This document shows, one piece after another, positions 1 through 9,449 of a DNA stretch of 64,000 bases (the first letter of the stretch is position 1; each line of letters begins with the position of its first letter). Location: NCBI GenBank assembly GCA_022354845.1, contig CP031970.1:868001-932000 (forward strand), read 5' to 3'. The DNA is from Streptococcus suis (GTDB taxonomy: Bacteria > Bacillota > Bacilli > Lactobacillales > Streptococcaceae). The notes below the pieces were generated by a model, which ran no database searches, had not been told where the DNA came from, and worked only from the letters and a program-made list of their open reading frames with translations. The position numbers and the translations under genes are program-made.

Positions 1-28
1 AATATATTTTCGAAAGTGAGATTTTACT

Positions 29-1396
29 ATGTCTAAAATCGTTGTTGTTGGTGCTAACCACGCTGGTACTGCCGCAATCAAAACTATGTTAACAAATTAT
101 GGTCAAGAAAATGAAATCGTTGTATTTGACCAAAACTCAAACATTTCATTCTTGGGTTGTGGAATGGCTCTATGGATTGGTGAGCAAATTGCTGGTTCAG
201 AAGGACTTTTCTACTCAAACAAAGAAGAGTTGGAGAGTTTGGGAGCTACAGTTTATTTGGAGTCACCTGTTACAAACATTGACTATGATGCTAAAACAGT
301 TACTGCGCTTGTAAATGGTCAAGAACATGTTGAATCATTTGACAAACTTCTTTTTGCAACTGGTTCACAACCTATCTTGCCACCAATCAAAGGCGCTGAA
401 ATTAAAGAAGGTTCTCTTGAATTTGAAGCAACTCTTGAAAACTTGCAATTTGTTAAATTGTACCAAAACTCAGCTGATGTTATCGAAAAATTGAAAAACA
501 AAGATATCAATCGTGTAGCAGTTGTAGGTGCTGGTTATATTGGTGTTGAGCTTGCGGAAGCATTCCAACGTAAAGGTAAAGAAGTAGTCCTTATCGATGT
601 AGTTGATACATGTTTAGCTGGTTACTATGACCGCGACTTGTCAGACCTTATGGCTAAAAACTTGGAAGACAATGGTATCAAACTTGCTTTCGGTGAAACT
701 GTTAAAGAAGTTGCTGGTGATGGCAAAGTTGAAAAAATTATCACAGACAAGAACGAATACGATGTTGACATGGTTATCTTGGCAGTTGGTTTCCGTCCAA
801 ACACTGCATTTGCAGGTGAAGGAATTGAGCGCTTCCGCAATGGTGCTTTCCTTGTAAACAAACGCCAAGAAACTTCAATCCCAGGCGTTTATGCTATTGG
901 TGACTGTGCAACAATTTACGACAACGCTACTGGCGACACAAGCTATATCGCATTGGCTTCAAACGCGGTACGTACTGGTATCGTTGCAGCTCACAACATC
1001 TGTGGCACTGACCTTGAAGGTATCGGTGTACAAGGTTCTAACGGTATCTCTATCTACGGATTAAACCTTGTATCAACAGGTTTGACACTTGAAAAAGCTA
1101 CTCGTCTTGGCTTTAACGCAGCAGTTACTGAAGTTACTGATAACCAAAAACCAGAATTCATAGAACATGGTAATTTCCCTGTAACTCTCAAGATTGTTTA
1201 CGATAAAGATTCACGTCGTGTTCTTGGTGCACAAATGGCTGCTCGTGAAGATATTTCATTGGGTATCCACCTCTTCTCATTGGCAATCCAAGAAGGTGTA
1301 ACAATCGAAAAATTGGCCTTGACAGACTTGTTCTTCTTGCCACACTTCAACAAACCTTATAACTACATCACAGTAGCTGCCTTGGGTGCTGAATAA
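29..1396 (+). CDS. nox: NADH oxidase (water-forming), FAD-dependent
   Basis: This 455-residue cytoplasmic flavoprotein is expected to oxidise NADH with O2, reducing it fully to water, which regenerates NAD+ and removes oxygen in streptococci. An N-terminal FAD-binding GxGxxG-like stretch ([12 protein letters not shown], residues 5-16) is followed by the redox-active cysteine in [10 protein letters not shown] near residue 43. A second Rossmann motif for NADH ([15 protein letters not shown]) lies around residue 165, and the second FAD motif GVYAIGDCA near residue 288. Length fits the family. An SD-like GAAAGTGAG lies 9 bases upstream of the ATG; the promoter is outside the window. A strong terminator follows, so it is probably monocistronic. 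CoA-disulfide reductase is a related family, but streptococcal context favours Nox. Confidence 0.93.
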   Translation: MSKIVVVGANHAGTAAIKTMLTNYGQENEIVVFDQNSNISFLGCGMALWIGEQIAGSEGLFYSNKEELESLGATVYLESPVTNIDYDAKTVTALVNGQEHVESFDKLLFATGSQPILPPIKGAEIKEGSLEFEATLENLQFVKLYQNSADVIEKLKNKDINRVAVVGAGYIGVELAEAFQRKGKEVVLIDVVDTCLAGYYDRDLSDLMAKNLEDNGIKLAFGETVKEVAGDGKVEKIITDKNEYDVDMVILAVGFRPNTAFAGEGIERFRNGAFLVNKRQETSIPGVYAIGDCATIYDNATGDTSYIALASNAVRTGIVAAHNICGTDLEGIGVQGSNGISIYGLNLVSTGLTLEKATRLGFNAAVTEVTDNQKPEFIEHGNFPVTLKIVYDKDSRRVLGAQMAAREDISLGIHLFSLAIQEGVTIEKLALTDLFFLPHFNKPYNYITVAALGAE

Positions 1397-1418
1397 TCAA
1401 TTTAAGCTGATAAATATG

Positions 1419-1446
1419 GCTCAGAGATATTCTCTGGGCTTTTTTG
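1419..1446 (+). terminator. Rho-independent terminator of nox
   Basis: GCTCAGAGA (1419-1427) pairs with TCTCTGGGC (1431-1439) across a 3-nt loop with one G-U pair, followed by six T residues. It lies 23 bases after the nox stop codon. Confidence 0.9.
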
Positions 1447-1488
1447 GGCGGTGGTTCTCACGTTATCGACTGCCTATCTAGAGTTTTT

Positions 1489-1498
1489 TTGGTATAAT
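1489..1498 (+). promoter_or_regulatory. Extended -10 promoter of pcrA with long leader
   Basis: An extended -10 element TTTGGTATAAT ends at 1498, with no good -35 hexamer at the usual distance. Transcription from it would give a leader of about 190 nt before pcrA. That leader contains ACTTGT/ACAAGT arms near 1660-1675 and ATCGTTT/AAACGAT segments near 1570 and 1633 that could pair. I recognise no known RNA family in it. Confidence 0.55.
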
Positions 1499-1693
1499 GG
1501 AGGGTATGATTAAAACGAACCTGTATTCACAGTGTAGTACTTCCATCTTAGGCTAGTTTTTCAGCTATTCATCGTTTCTTTTTCCAAAAATACAGTCGGT
1601 ATTTCCTCAAAAAAATAACTTGATTAGCTATAAACGATCTCCTATTTGAAAGTAAATTACTTGTAAATACAAGTTCTAAGAAAGTATGAGAAA

Positions 1694-3973
1694 ATGAACC
1701 CATTATTAAACGGAATGAATGACAGACAGGCAGAAGCGGTGCAGACGACAGAAGGACCGCTATTAATTATGGCAGGGGCTGGTTCGGGTAAGACGCGAGT
1801 TCTGACTCACCGTATCGCTTATTTGATTGAAGAAAAAATGGTCAATCCTTGGAATATCTTAGCTATTACCTTTACGAATAAAGCGGCGCGTGAGATGAAA
1901 GAGCGGGCCTATGCTCTCAATCCTGCTACTCAAGATTGTTTGATAGCTACCTTCCACTCCATGTGCGTACGGATTTTGCGTCGTGATGCTGACCATATTG
2001 GTTATAATCGCAATTTTACGATTGTCGATCCAGGTGAGCAACGCACCCTTATGAAACGGATTTTGAAAAATCTTAATTTAGATCCGAAAAAGTGGAGTGA
2101 ACGTTCTATCCTGGGAACCATTTCTAATGCCAAAAACGATTTGATTGATGACAAGGCATTTGAAGCCCAGGCAGGCGATCTATATACGCAGATTGTTGCT
2201 AAATGCTACACGGCTTATCAAAAGGAGCTAAGACAGTCAGAGGCCGTTGACTTTGATGATTTGATCATGTTGACGCTCCGCCTTTTTGACCAAAATCCAG
2301 AGGTCCTGACCTATTACCAGCAGAAATTCCAGTACATCCATGTCGACGAGTATCAGGATACCAACCATGCCCAGTACCAATTGGTTAAGCTCCTGGCATC
2401 TCGTTTCAAGAATATCTGCGTGGTCGGAGATGCGGACCAGTCTATCTATGGTTGGCGTGGTGCGGATATGCAAAATATCCTGGACTTTGAAAAGGATTAT
2501 CCAGAGAGCAAGGTCGTACTTTTGGAGGAAAACTATCGTTCGACCAAGAACGTCTTGCAGGCAGCAAATGAAGTGATAGAAAACAATCGCAATCGCCGTC
2601 CGAAAAAACTCTGGACACAGAATGCCCAAGGGGATTTGATTATCTATTATCGTGCTCGGGATGAAAATGACGAGGCAATATTTGTAGCGAGTCAGATCGA
2701 CCAGTTGCGCCGAGAAGGCAAGGGCTATAAGGATTTTGCAGTTCTCTACCGGACAAATGCTCAATCCCGTACCATTGAAGAAGCTCTGCTCAAGTCCAAT
2801 ATCCCTTACACAATGGTTGGCGGTACTAAGTTCTACAGCCGTAAGGAAATTCGGGATGTCATTTCCTACTTGAACCTCATTGCCAACCCATCAGATAATA
2901 TCTCTTATGAACGCATTGTCAATGAGCCAAAGCGTGGTGTTGGCCCCGGTACGGTTGAAAAGATACGTGATTTTGCGACCAGTCTTGGCATGTCCTTGCT
3001 GGAAGCATCACAAGATATTATTCTGTCACCAATCAAAGGCAAGGCTGCACAGGCGGTCTTTGACCTAGCCAATCTTCTTTATAAGCTACGTAATCAACTG
3101 GACAGCTTAACAGTTACTCAAGTGGTAGAAACTGTCTTACAGGAGACAGGCTACATTGATGCCCTTGCAGCACAAAATACGTTGGAAGCCAATGCTCGCA
3201 TTGAAAACATCCAGGAATTCCTTTCTGTTACCAAAAAATTTGACGAAAAGGATGCTGAGGAAGAAGAGACAGGTCTGGATCGGTTGACGCGCTTCCTGCT
3301 TGATTTGGCACTGATTGCTGACACAGATGATGGCGATAGCGAATCTTCAGAAGTGACCCTCATGACTCTTCATGCGGCTAAGGGTCTGGAATTTCCTGTT
3401 GTCTTCCTGATTGGTATGGAGGAAAATGTCTTCCCGCTCAGCCGTGCAGCAGAAGAAGAGGACGAATTGGAAGAAGAACGTCGTTTGGCTTACGTAGGCA
3501 TTACCCGTGCTGAGCAGACTCTCTACCTGACAAATGCTAATTCACGCCTTCTTTTTGGTCGCAGTAATTACAACCAACCTAGCCGCTTTATACGTGAAAT
3601 TTCCAGTGACCTCCTTGACTACCAAGGGCTTGCTCGTCCAGCTAATACTAGCTTTAAGGCTTCTTATGTCAATGGCAAATCGACACAGTTTGGACAAGGC
3701 ATGAGCTTGCAACAAGCCCTACAAAGTCGAAAAGCAGCCGTACAACCATCCGCCAAGCTCGGAGGCAGTATGCCCTTCGCATCAAGCAACCAATCGTCAA
3801 GCTCAGGCACCAACTGGTCAGTTGGAGACATCGCAGTCCATAAGAAATGGGGCCGCGGAACAGTCCTTGAAGTATCAGGTTCAGGCAGCAATCAAGAACT
3901 CAAAATCAATTTCCCCGACATGGGACTCAAAAAAGTTTTGGCAAGTTTAGCGCCGATAAGTAAAGAAGATTAA
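1694..3973 (+). CDS. pcrA: ATP-dependent 3'-5' DNA helicase PcrA (UvrD/Rep superfamily)
   Basis: A 759-residue SF1A helicase that unwinds DNA in nucleotide excision repair, replication restart and rolling-circle replication. Walker A is AGAGSGKTRVL near residue 28, the Q-motif-like NDRQAEAV is at the N terminus, and Walker B/motif II is VDEYQDTNHAQ near residue 218. VVGDADQSIYGWRGA (motif III) and VTLMTLHAAKGLEFPVVF (motif V region) follow, then the GITRAEQTLY motif VI. The C-terminal tail ends in the small Tudor-like fold typical of PcrA (IAVHKKWGRGTVLEV) that binds RNA polymerase. It stands alone between nox and the thiamine riboswitch. Family and length are unambiguous. Confidence 0.95.
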   Translation: MNPLLNGMNDRQAEAVQTTEGPLLIMAGAGSGKTRVLTHRIAYLIEEKMVNPWNILAITFTNKAAREMKERAYALNPATQDCLIATFHSMCVRILRRDADHIGYNRNFTIVDPGEQRTLMKRILKNLNLDPKKWSERSILGTISNAKNDLIDDKAFEAQAGDLYTQIVAKCYTAYQKELRQSEAVDFDDLIMLTLRLFDQNPEVLTYYQQKFQYIHVDEYQDTNHAQYQLVKLLASRFKNICVVGDADQSIYGWRGADMQNILDFEKDYPESKVVLLEENYRSTKNVLQAANEVIENNRNRRPKKLWTQNAQGDLIIYYRARDENDEAIFVASQIDQLRREGKGYKDFAVLYRTNAQSRTIEEALLKSNIPYTMVGGTKFYSRKEIRDVISYLNLIANPSDNISYERIVNEPKRGVGPGTVEKIRDFATSLGMSLLEASQDIILSPIKGKAAQAVFDLANLLYKLRNQLDSLTVTQVVETVLQETGYIDALAAQNTLEANARIENIQEFLSVTKKFDEKDAEEEETGLDRLTRFLLDLALIADTDDGDSESSEVTLMTLHAAKGLEFPVVFLIGMEENVFPLSRAAEEEDELEEERRLAYVGITRAEQTLYLTNANSRLLFGRSNYNQPSRFIREISSDLLDYQGLARPANTSFKASYVNGKSTQFGQGMSLQQALQSRKAAVQPSAKLGGSMPFASSNQSSSSGTNWSVGDIAVHKKWGRGTVLEVSGSGSNQELKINFPDMGLKKVLASLAPISKED

Positions 3974-3990
3974 ATTTAGTAAAAAAACAA

Positions 3991-4019
3991 TTGCACTAAG
4001 CTCGAAAATATGATAAAAT
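3991..4019 (+). promoter_or_regulatory. Promoter of the thiamine operon
   Basis: TTGCAC (3991-3996), a 17-bp spacer and TAAAAT (4014-4019) preceded by a TG dinucleotide form a good sigma-A promoter. Transcription would start about 14 bases before the riboswitch P1 stem. Confidence 0.6.
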
Positions 4020-4040
4020 ATTTTTGTAAAATTGAATAGA

Positions 4041-4113
4041 ACATTTGGGGTGCCAAGAGGCTGAGATTATACCCATCGAACCTGATGCAGTTAGGACTGT
4101 CGAAGGGAAATGT
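4041..4113 (+). ncRNA. TPP riboswitch (THI element)
   Basis: The segment carries the conserved THI-box blocks in order: GGGGTGCC (4047-4054), GGCTGAGA (4059-4066), ACCC (4071-4074), GAACCTGATGCAGTTAG (4078-4094) and CGAAGGGAAATG (4101-4112). The ends ACATTT (4041-4046) and AAATGT (4108-4113) are perfectly complementary and form P1. It precedes thiamine-salvage genes and is followed by a terminator, the arrangement expected for TPP-induced transcription termination. Confidence 0.95.
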
Positions 4114-4198
4114 GTATCAACAAATTTTGTTGACAAGTATTATATTCGTATTCTAGTATAGGATACTGTATTTACTGGACATCAATCATCGTAGGTGT

Positions 4199-4234
4199 AA
4201 CTCCATTTGATAAACCATCAGATGGAGTTTTTTC
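4199..4234 (+). terminator. Riboswitch-controlled intrinsic terminator
   Basis: AACTCCATTTGAT (4199-4211) pairs with ATCAGATGGAGTT (4217-4229) through one G-U pair, followed by a T run. It lies about 85 bases after the TPP aptamer, so it is the likely expression platform. The region between also holds smaller inverted repeats, such as TCAACAA/TTGTTGA near 4117-4133, that could be part of the switch. Confidence 0.8.
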
Positions 4235-4240
4235 TATAAT

Positions 4241-4384
4241 CGAATGAAGAGTTCTCAGAAAGAAGGAACTGAGTGCAGGTAGCTACAACAGCCTAGCGGC
4301 TGTTCTAGCTTGGAAATAAGATATGCGCAACCAGTTACTTTCATAGAGTTCGGCAAGCCGAAAGTGATGATAAATCTAATACAA
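4241..4384 (-). repeat. Dispersed inverted-repeat element, copy A
   Basis: About 144 bp that align, in opposite orientation, with 9450-9593. Shared blocks include GGAACTGAG, the hairpin AACAGCC-TAGC-GGCTGTT, CTTGGAAATAAGA, AGTACTTTC-like and GGCAAG-CCGAAAGTGA segments. The ends are less well preserved than in the other copy. It lies between the riboswitch terminator and the first thiamine gene, so it sits inside the operon leader. No coding capacity is apparent. Confidence 0.75.
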
Positions 4385-4460
4385 TTAAGAATATTTTCAC
4401 AAATAGTCTCAGCTGATTCATTTTACATTTCCTAACGAGAAAAAGTGAAAGGAGACATTG

Positions 4461-5108
4461 ATGAACAAAATGGTCATTTGGTTTGACCTTGATGGAGTTA
4501 TTTTTGATTCCTATGAGGTCTGGGATCTGGTGGTTCAAGGGATTTTGAAACATCACGGAGTTGCGTATACCCAGCAGATAAGGGAAGAACTTTGGCGGAT
4601 TTCAATGGAAGATGTCAACGCGTATTTATTGCAACTTGTGGAGAATTCCTTAGATGAGAATGAATTTGAAAGGCAAAAAATGAATCAACTGCAATCACTA
4701 TATAGAGATATTTCCTTGGTGGAAGGTGTGCATGAGCTCCTATCTACATTGAAGGCAAAAGGTGCAGTCATGTACGCAGTCACTTCAAACTATCTGGAGC
4801 TGGCTGAACTAGGATTGTCATCCCATCATCTGTCTAACTATTTTGTGAAACTATATAGCAGTTTGGATTTGTTTGGGAGCGATAAAAATAGGGAATTTTA
4901 CCAATTCATCCTACATCAGGAACGGATAGATCCAGCCAATATCGTAATGGTCGAGGATAATAAGAACAATCTTTGTATTGGACATGAGTTAGGAATAGCG
5001 GGAGTTTATATAGAACATCCAAATTCCCCTTTTTCTGTTGAGAACACTGGTATAGTTAGCATCAAGCAATTAAGTGAATTGATACCAATTTTGGAGGATA
5101 AAAAATGA
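4461..5108 (+). CDS. HAD-superfamily phosphatase in the thiamine operon
   Basis: A 215-residue HAD hydrolase. Motif I is WFDLDGVIFDS at the N terminus, giving the Asp nucleophile and the second acidic residue; motif II is YAVTSN; motif IV is MVEDNKNN. It has a helical cap between motifs I and II, typical of beta-phosphoglucomutase or phosphoglycolate-type enzymes. I chose ATG 4461 because GGAG at 4451-4454 is 6 bases upstream; a TTG at 4458 is also in frame but too close. Its stop overlaps the thiD start (ATGA), so they are translationally coupled. The substrate is not shown by the sequence. Its place in a TPP-controlled operon suggests a thiamine-related phosphate, for example thiamine monophosphate, but that is inference. 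Confidence 0.8.
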   Translation: MNKMVIWFDLDGVIFDSYEVWDLVVQGILKHHGVAYTQQIREELWRISMEDVNAYLLQLVENSLDENEFERQKMNQLQSLYRDISLVEGVHELLSTLKAKGAVMYAVTSNYLELAELGLSSHHLSNYFVKLYSSLDLFGSDKNREFYQFILHQERIDPANIVMVEDNKNNLCIGHELGIAGVYIEHPNSPFSVENTGIVSIKQLSELIPILEDKK

Positions 5109-5902
5109 CATCTTTACATGTAGCATTATCAATAGCAGGAACAGATCCGACAGGCGGAGCAGGTATTATGGCTGATTTGAAGAGCTTTCAGGCTAGATCA
5201 GTTTATGGTATGGCAGTCGTGACGAGTGTCGTTGCTCAAAATACCAAAGGGGTGCAACTAATTCGTCATCTTGATCAGGAAATTTTAGAAGAACAATTGA
5301 AAAGTGTTTCTCAGGACATTGTTCCAGATGCAATAAAAACGGGAATGTTAGCACAAGTCGAGACCATAGAGCTCGTCGCAAGCTATCTTGCTGAACAGAA
5401 GTGTCCATATGTCTTGGATCCTGTTATGGTCGCAACGAGTGGAGACCGTTTGATTGAAGAGGATGCAATCCAAGCGCTGAAAACAAAATTACTGCCCCTT
5501 GCTACCATCATTACACCGAATCTACCAGAAGCAGAAGTTTTAGTCGGTAGAACACTGAAAAGTGAAAATGACATCATGAATGCGGGCCGTTGGATCCGGA
5601 AAGAGCTTGGGGTAAAAAATGTGGTCATAAAGGGTGGTCATCTGGCAAATGTGGCATCTGACTACTTATTTTTAGAAGATGGTGAGGTCAGGATCATCAG
5701 TGCAGCACGCATTGCTACGAACCATACACATGGTACAGGTTGTACCTATGCGGCAGTCATAACTGCAGAGTTGGCAAAAGGTCGGACAGTAGCACAAGCA
5801 GTCGAAACCGCCAAACGATTTATTACTGAAGCAATTCAGACTGCTCCAGAACTGGGTCATGGAAATGGTCCTGTCAATCATACCACCTACAGAGGAGAGT
5901 AG
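5105..5902 (+). CDS. thiD: Hydroxymethylpyrimidine (phosphate) kinase ThiD
   Basis: A 265-residue ribokinase-fold kinase that phosphorylates 4-amino-5-hydroxymethyl-2-methylpyrimidine and its phosphate to the diphosphate used by ThiE. Diagnostic segments are [20 protein letters not shown] at the N terminus, [12 protein letters not shown] in the middle, [10 protein letters not shown], and the anion hole/catalytic motif [12 protein letters not shown] near the C terminus. The Cys of GTGC acts near the catalytic Asp. The start overlaps the preceding HAD gene. With thiM and thiE it makes a complete pyrimidine and thiazole salvage set; no de novo genes such as thiC are present here. Pyridoxal kinase activity is a possible side role in this family. 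Confidence 0.94.
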   Translation: MTSLHVALSIAGTDPTGGAGIMADLKSFQARSVYGMAVVTSVVAQNTKGVQLIRHLDQEILEEQLKSVSQDIVPDAIKTGMLAQVETIELVASYLAEQKCPYVLDPVMVATSGDRLIEEDAIQALKTKLLPLATIITPNLPEAEVLVGRTLKSENDIMNAGRWIRKELGVKNVVIKGGHLANVASDYLFLEDGEVRIISAARIATNHTHGTGCTYAAVITAELAKGRTVAQAVETAKRFITEAIQTAPELGHGNGPVNHTTYRGE

Positions 5903-5906
5903 CAAG

Positions 5907-6692
5907 ATGTATTTGGAAAAATTACGTAGTCAAAATCCCTTGACCATTTGTATTACGAATGATGTAGTCAAAAATTTTACAGCCAATGGCTTGCTTGCTC
6001 TCGGTGCCTCCCCTGCGATGAGCGAGTATCCAGAAGATTTGGAGGATCTACTTCCCTATGCAAAAGGCTTATTGATTAATACAGGGACCTTGACCGATGA
6101 AACTTGGGAACTATACAAATCTGCTTTGGATATTGCTGAGAAATATGGTGTACCTACTGTCTTAGATCCTGTCGCGGCAGGTGCTGGTGCCTATCGCAAG
6201 AAAGTTGCCTTGGATCTGTTACATCATCATACTATTTCACTCGTTCGTGGGAATGCAGGAGAAATTGCAGCCTTGATTGGTGAAAGTATTGAAACGAAAG
6301 GGGTAGATTCTGCTCAGATTGACAACGTTGGTGAACTAGCTCTCAGAGCCAACCAACAATTAGGAATTCCTGTTGTGATTACAGGAAAAAAAGATGCTAT
6401 CGCTGTGAATCATCAGGTTCGGATTTTGGAAAACGGTAGTGAGTTAATGACCCTAGTGACAGGGACAGGATGCCTACTGGGAGCAGTTTTGGCTGCCTCT
6501 ATTCACCTAGCTGATGAGGATTCATTATTGGATTGTTTGGAAGAGGTCCTATCGGCTTATTCGATCGCTGGAGAAATGGCAGAGCAGAAAACCTTACTAC
6601 CCGGAACCTTCCAGATTGAGTTTTTAAATAGCCTCTATGCAATCCAATCAGAAGAGGTTGAGGAAAATAAAAAGGTCATTCATTATGAATAG
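5907..6692 (+). CDS. thiM: Hydroxyethylthiazole kinase ThiM
   Basis: A 261-residue kinase that phosphorylates 4-methyl-5-(2-hydroxyethyl)thiazole to supply ThiE. Characteristic motifs are [45 protein letters not shown] and the glycine-rich [14 protein letters not shown] near residue 200. An upstream in-frame ATG at 5859 exists, but 5907 is preferred: it has AGGAGAG at 5893-5899, lies 4 bases after the thiD stop and starts at the conserved MYLEKLR region. Its end overlaps thiE by 8 bases. Confidence 0.94.
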   Translation: MYLEKLRSQNPLTICITNDVVKNFTANGLLALGASPAMSEYPEDLEDLLPYAKGLLINTGTLTDETWELYKSALDIAEKYGVPTVLDPVAAGAGAYRKKVALDLLHHHTISLVRGNAGEIAALIGESIETKGVDSAQIDNVGELALRANQQLGIPVVITGKKDAIAVNHQVRILENGSELMTLVTGTGCLLGAVLAASIHLADEDSLLDCLEEVLSAYSIAGEMAEQKTLLPGTFQIEFLNSLYAIQSEEVEENKKVIHYE

Positions 6693-7329
6693 AAAAATCC
6701 TTCAAGTTTACTTTATTTGTGGCACGACAGATTGTCCAAAAGGCAAATTTTTGGATGTACTGGAAAAGGCATTGCAGGCAGGAATCACTTGTTTTCAATT
6801 TCGTGAAAAAGGTGAGCAAGGTTTAAAAGGGTCTGATAAACTACTGTTGGCAAAACAAGTTCAACACCTGTGTCATCGCTATCAGGTTCCATTAATCATT
6901 AATGATGATGTTGAGTTAGCATGTGCAATTGATGCTGATGGAATACACCTTGGTCAGGAAGATTTGTCAGTAGTAGAAGCGAGACAGCTCTTCCCAGGGA
7001 AAATAATTGGACTATCAGTTGGAACAGAAGAAGAATACCTCAATTCGCCTATTGAACTAGTAGATTATATCGGAAGTGGACCTGTTTTTCCCACTTTATC
7101 TAAAGATGATGCTAGTCCAGCAATTGGAATGGATGGATTAAAGCAACTAAGGAGACTCAATTCCGATATTCCTATGGTTGCGATAGGAGGGTTATCTGCA
7201 AAAGATTGCAAGGATATTCTCCAAGCAGGTGCAGATGGAATAGCTCTTATCTCAGCCATTTCCCATGCTGAAGACCCCTACAAAGCAACAAAGATATTGA
7301 TGGATGGGATGCAAGCAATGTCTGTCTAA
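6685..7329 (+). CDS. thiE: Thiamine phosphate synthase ThiE
   Basis: A 214-residue TIM-barrel enzyme that joins HMP diphosphate and thiazole phosphate to form thiamine monophosphate. Conserved features are [17 protein letters not shown], the metal/substrate loop [31 protein letters not shown] and [13 protein letters not shown] 6685 is chosen over an upstream start at 6637, because the family begins just before the first beta strand (LQVYFICGT) and the gene then overlaps thiM by only 8 bases. It closes the operon; a terminator follows at 7371. Confidence 0.94.
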   Translation: MNRKILQVYFICGTTDCPKGKFLDVLEKALQAGITCFQFREKGEQGLKGSDKLLLAKQVQHLCHRYQVPLIINDDVELACAIDADGIHLGQEDLSVVEARQLFPGKIIGLSVGTEEEYLNSPIELVDYIGSGPVFPTLSKDDASPAIGMDGLKQLRRLNSDIPMVAIGGLSAKDCKDILQAGADGIALISAISHAEDPYKATKILMDGMQAMSV

Positions 7330-7370
7330 ATTATTGTAGAAGAAATTATATATTATAGCACATTGGGATT

Positions 7371-7397
7371 AAAAAGAGGGTTCGAATCCTCTTTTTG
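7371..7397 (+). terminator. Terminator of the thi operon
   Basis: AAAAAGAGG (7371-7379) pairs with CCTCTTTTT (7388-7396), with T residues after the stem. It could work in both directions. Confidence 0.8.
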
Positions 7398-7940
7398 TGT
7401 TAGTTGCGAACATGGACGAGTGATTTACTGTGTATAGTTACTATATTTATTAGGTATAGTTGGACCAGTTGAATAGCAGATATGAAAATATTCAAAAGTT
7501 AGGGAAAGATTGCATACACAACACAATTTATGACTCAAAAAAGCTCCCTAAATATTGATTTGACAGCGTTTAGAGAGCTTTTTTTATTTTTTAACTGATA
7601 AACTCGAAAAAAGTAATTTGTATCTGTATAGAATTTTTGAGTTGAAGTGATATCATTAATTTTGAATCTATGCTTTGTATCGCAATTGACAGATAGATAT
7701 TGTGACAATTTCAAGGTATAATATTGCTTTAAATAAATTAAAAAGTTAATCACTAATTTCACTTTACATCTGGACTATTTGTTATAAGATAAGAACATCA
7801 TATTCTATACGAAAATATTATCATAAAAACACTGTAATTAATATTTTTGTTCATTTTCAAAGTTTTCAGTGTTTCCTTATTTCCTAAAATTGGTACTATT
7901 CTGTGATATAATATGCTCAATAAGTAAAAGGAGTTCACAA
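7398..7940. other. AT-rich gene-free interval with one terminator-like hairpin
   Basis: No convincing gene lies in this 540-base stretch. A hairpin with arms AAAAAAGCTC-C-CTAAA (7537-7552) and TTTAG-A-GAGCTTTTTTT (7569-7585) looks like a bidirectional terminator. A TATAAT at 7716 and another at 7905 (TGATATAAT, extended) are candidate -10 boxes; the latter fits the downstream HAD gene. The one open frame on the minus strand (7535-7762) has no ribosome binding site and low-complexity AT-rich composition, so I do not call it. Confidence 0.5.
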
Positions 7941-8624
7941 TTGCACTACAAACATTTATTATTCGATCTTGACCATACTCTTCTTGATTTTAGTCGGGGT
8001 GAGGAGGTGGCTCTGACACAGTTTTTAGCTTCGATGGAGGTTGAGGATATTCAATCTTTTAAAGAAGTCTATCGTCCGCTCAACCAGGGCATGTGGAAGG
8101 ATTTAGAAAAAGGTCTGATCACAAAGAAAGAGTTAATCAATACTCGTTTTTCACGGACCTTTGCTCACTTTGGTCGTCAGGTTGATGGGACGGAGATGGC
8201 TTTGCGATACCAAGAGTTTATAGGACGGCAGGGACAAATTTTTGCAGGAGCAGATAAGCTATTGCAAGAGCTGACCAAGCGTGGGTATCAGATTTATGCG
8301 GCGACCAACGGTGTGACCTATATTCAGGAAAAACGCTTGCTGCACTCACCGATTCAACCTTATTTCAAAGAAGTATTTATTTCAGAACAGATGGGGACGC
8401 AAAAACCTTCGGCGGATTTTTATGAAAAAATAGCAGAGCAGATTGCAGGTTTTCAATTTGAACAAGCATTGATGGTTGGAGATAGCCTTACTGCAGATAT
8501 CCAAGGCGGGAATAATGCTGGTATGGATACTGTTTGGTATAATCCTTCTAACCTGATAAACTACAGCAAGGCTATTCCGACCTATACAATTCACAGTTAT
8601 CAAGAATTACTAGAAATGTTATAA
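7941..8624 (+). CDS. HAD-superfamily nucleotidase, YjjG type
   Basis: A 227-residue HAD hydrolase of the YjjG (TIGR02254-like) group, which dephosphorylates pyrimidine nucleotides, often non-canonical ones. Motif I is LLFDLDHTLLDF, motif II YAATNGVTYIQEKRL, the lysine motif is GTQKPSADFY and motif IV is LMVGDSLTADIQGG. Translation starts at the TTG at 7941: AAAGGAG (7927-7933) is at the proper distance, and the frame extension upstream to 7869 lacks one and is AT-rich. It is probably transcribed with the broken CPBP gene downstream. The substrate assignment is from family similarity only. Confidence 0.82.
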   Translation: MHYKHLLFDLDHTLLDFSRGEEVALTQFLASMEVEDIQSFKEVYRPLNQGMWKDLEKGLITKKELINTRFSRTFAHFGRQVDGTEMALRYQEFIGRQGQIFAGADKLLQELTKRGYQIYAATNGVTYIQEKRLLHSPIQPYFKEVFISEQMGTQKPSADFYEKIAEQIAGFQFEQALMVGDSLTADIQGGNNAGMDTVWYNPSNLINYSKAIPTYTIHSYQELLEML

Positions 8625-8676
8625 AATCGACTATACCCATCTAAATGGTTGAGAAAAATGTATCAGAGGAGAAAGT

Positions 8677-9439
8677 GTGAAGGGAATATTGAAAGCTATT
8701 CGACCCCAAAAATCACTGAAAGAATTAAACTGGCTAGATGTGTTTGTCCTGACCGCAATTTTATTTGGAAATGCTATTTATACCTCGACCATGCAATGGA
8801 TTGCATCTTTATCTGCGACAGAAGTAGTGGAAAATGGAGTGCAATCCTTTACCGCAGCAGACAGTTGGTGGGCATTGGTCAATCAAGGAAAACTGTTTTT
8901 GTTTGCCTTGGTTTATTTGCTGATTCGGAATGTTGATTTCAAACAACTAAAGGTAAAACTAGAATGAACAGTTTTACTCTGGGGACCACGGATTTTTATC
9001 GGTGCTGGTTAGATTAGTGACTTGGCATTTTCAGACTTTTCTTACCTTCCAGGGATTACTGGAGGGTATAACCATCTAGTATATCTCCCTTATTATAATT
9101 TGGATATCATGACGGTGATAAAATCGCTTCTTAGCGGTTGATTATAGTACAGTTGTTTATGCTTTGTTTAACGGCTTTTACGAAGAATTCTTTTTCCTAG
9201 GTTTATTGTTAAGTACAGATAGAAAGAAACGCTCGCTCGTATTGCTTTTTTCAACCATCGTCCGAACCTCATTCCTTACCTATCAAGGATTGGTTTCAGC
9301 CTTAGTAATAGGTGTGCCGTTTGGTTTGTTTTACTATTATATGTATAGAAATAAAAATGATAATCTCCTACCTTACTTTCTAGGACATGCTCTGGCAGAT
9401 ATGGTTGGTACCAGCTTCTTGTCCCTATTTATTGGGTAG
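8677..9439 (+). pseudogene. Broken CPBP-family intramembrane protease gene
   Basis: Two fragments in different frames belong to one membrane protein. The first starts at GTG 8677 (AGGAG at 8667-8671) and runs 96 residues with two hydrophobic segments to a TGA at 8965-8967. Further stops follow in the same frame (TAG near 9010, TGA near 9138). The second fragment, readable from about 9164 in another frame, has the CPBP glutamate motif GFYEEFFFLGLL, FSTIVRTSF, a hydrophobic helix and the histidine motif FLGHALADMVG. So at least one nonsense change and one frameshift separate the halves. CPBP proteins are Rce1-like proteases linked to bacteriocin immunity or protein processing in Gram-positive bacteria. 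An intact allele in other strains would confirm decay. Confidence 0.75.
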
Positions 9440-9449
9440 TATAGTCATT

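Noticed and set aside
1447..1693. Possible riboswitch in the long pcrA leader
   Set aside because: Only short, isolated complementarities were found, and no conserved family motif; kept as a leader only.
7371..7400. A GGTTCGAATCC sequence like the T arm of a tRNA
   Set aside because: There are no D, anticodon or acceptor arms upstream; the sequence is the self-complementary stem of a terminator.
7535..7762. Minus-strand open frame of 75 codons
   Set aside because: AT-rich, without SD, and its 3' end is formed by a terminator hairpin.
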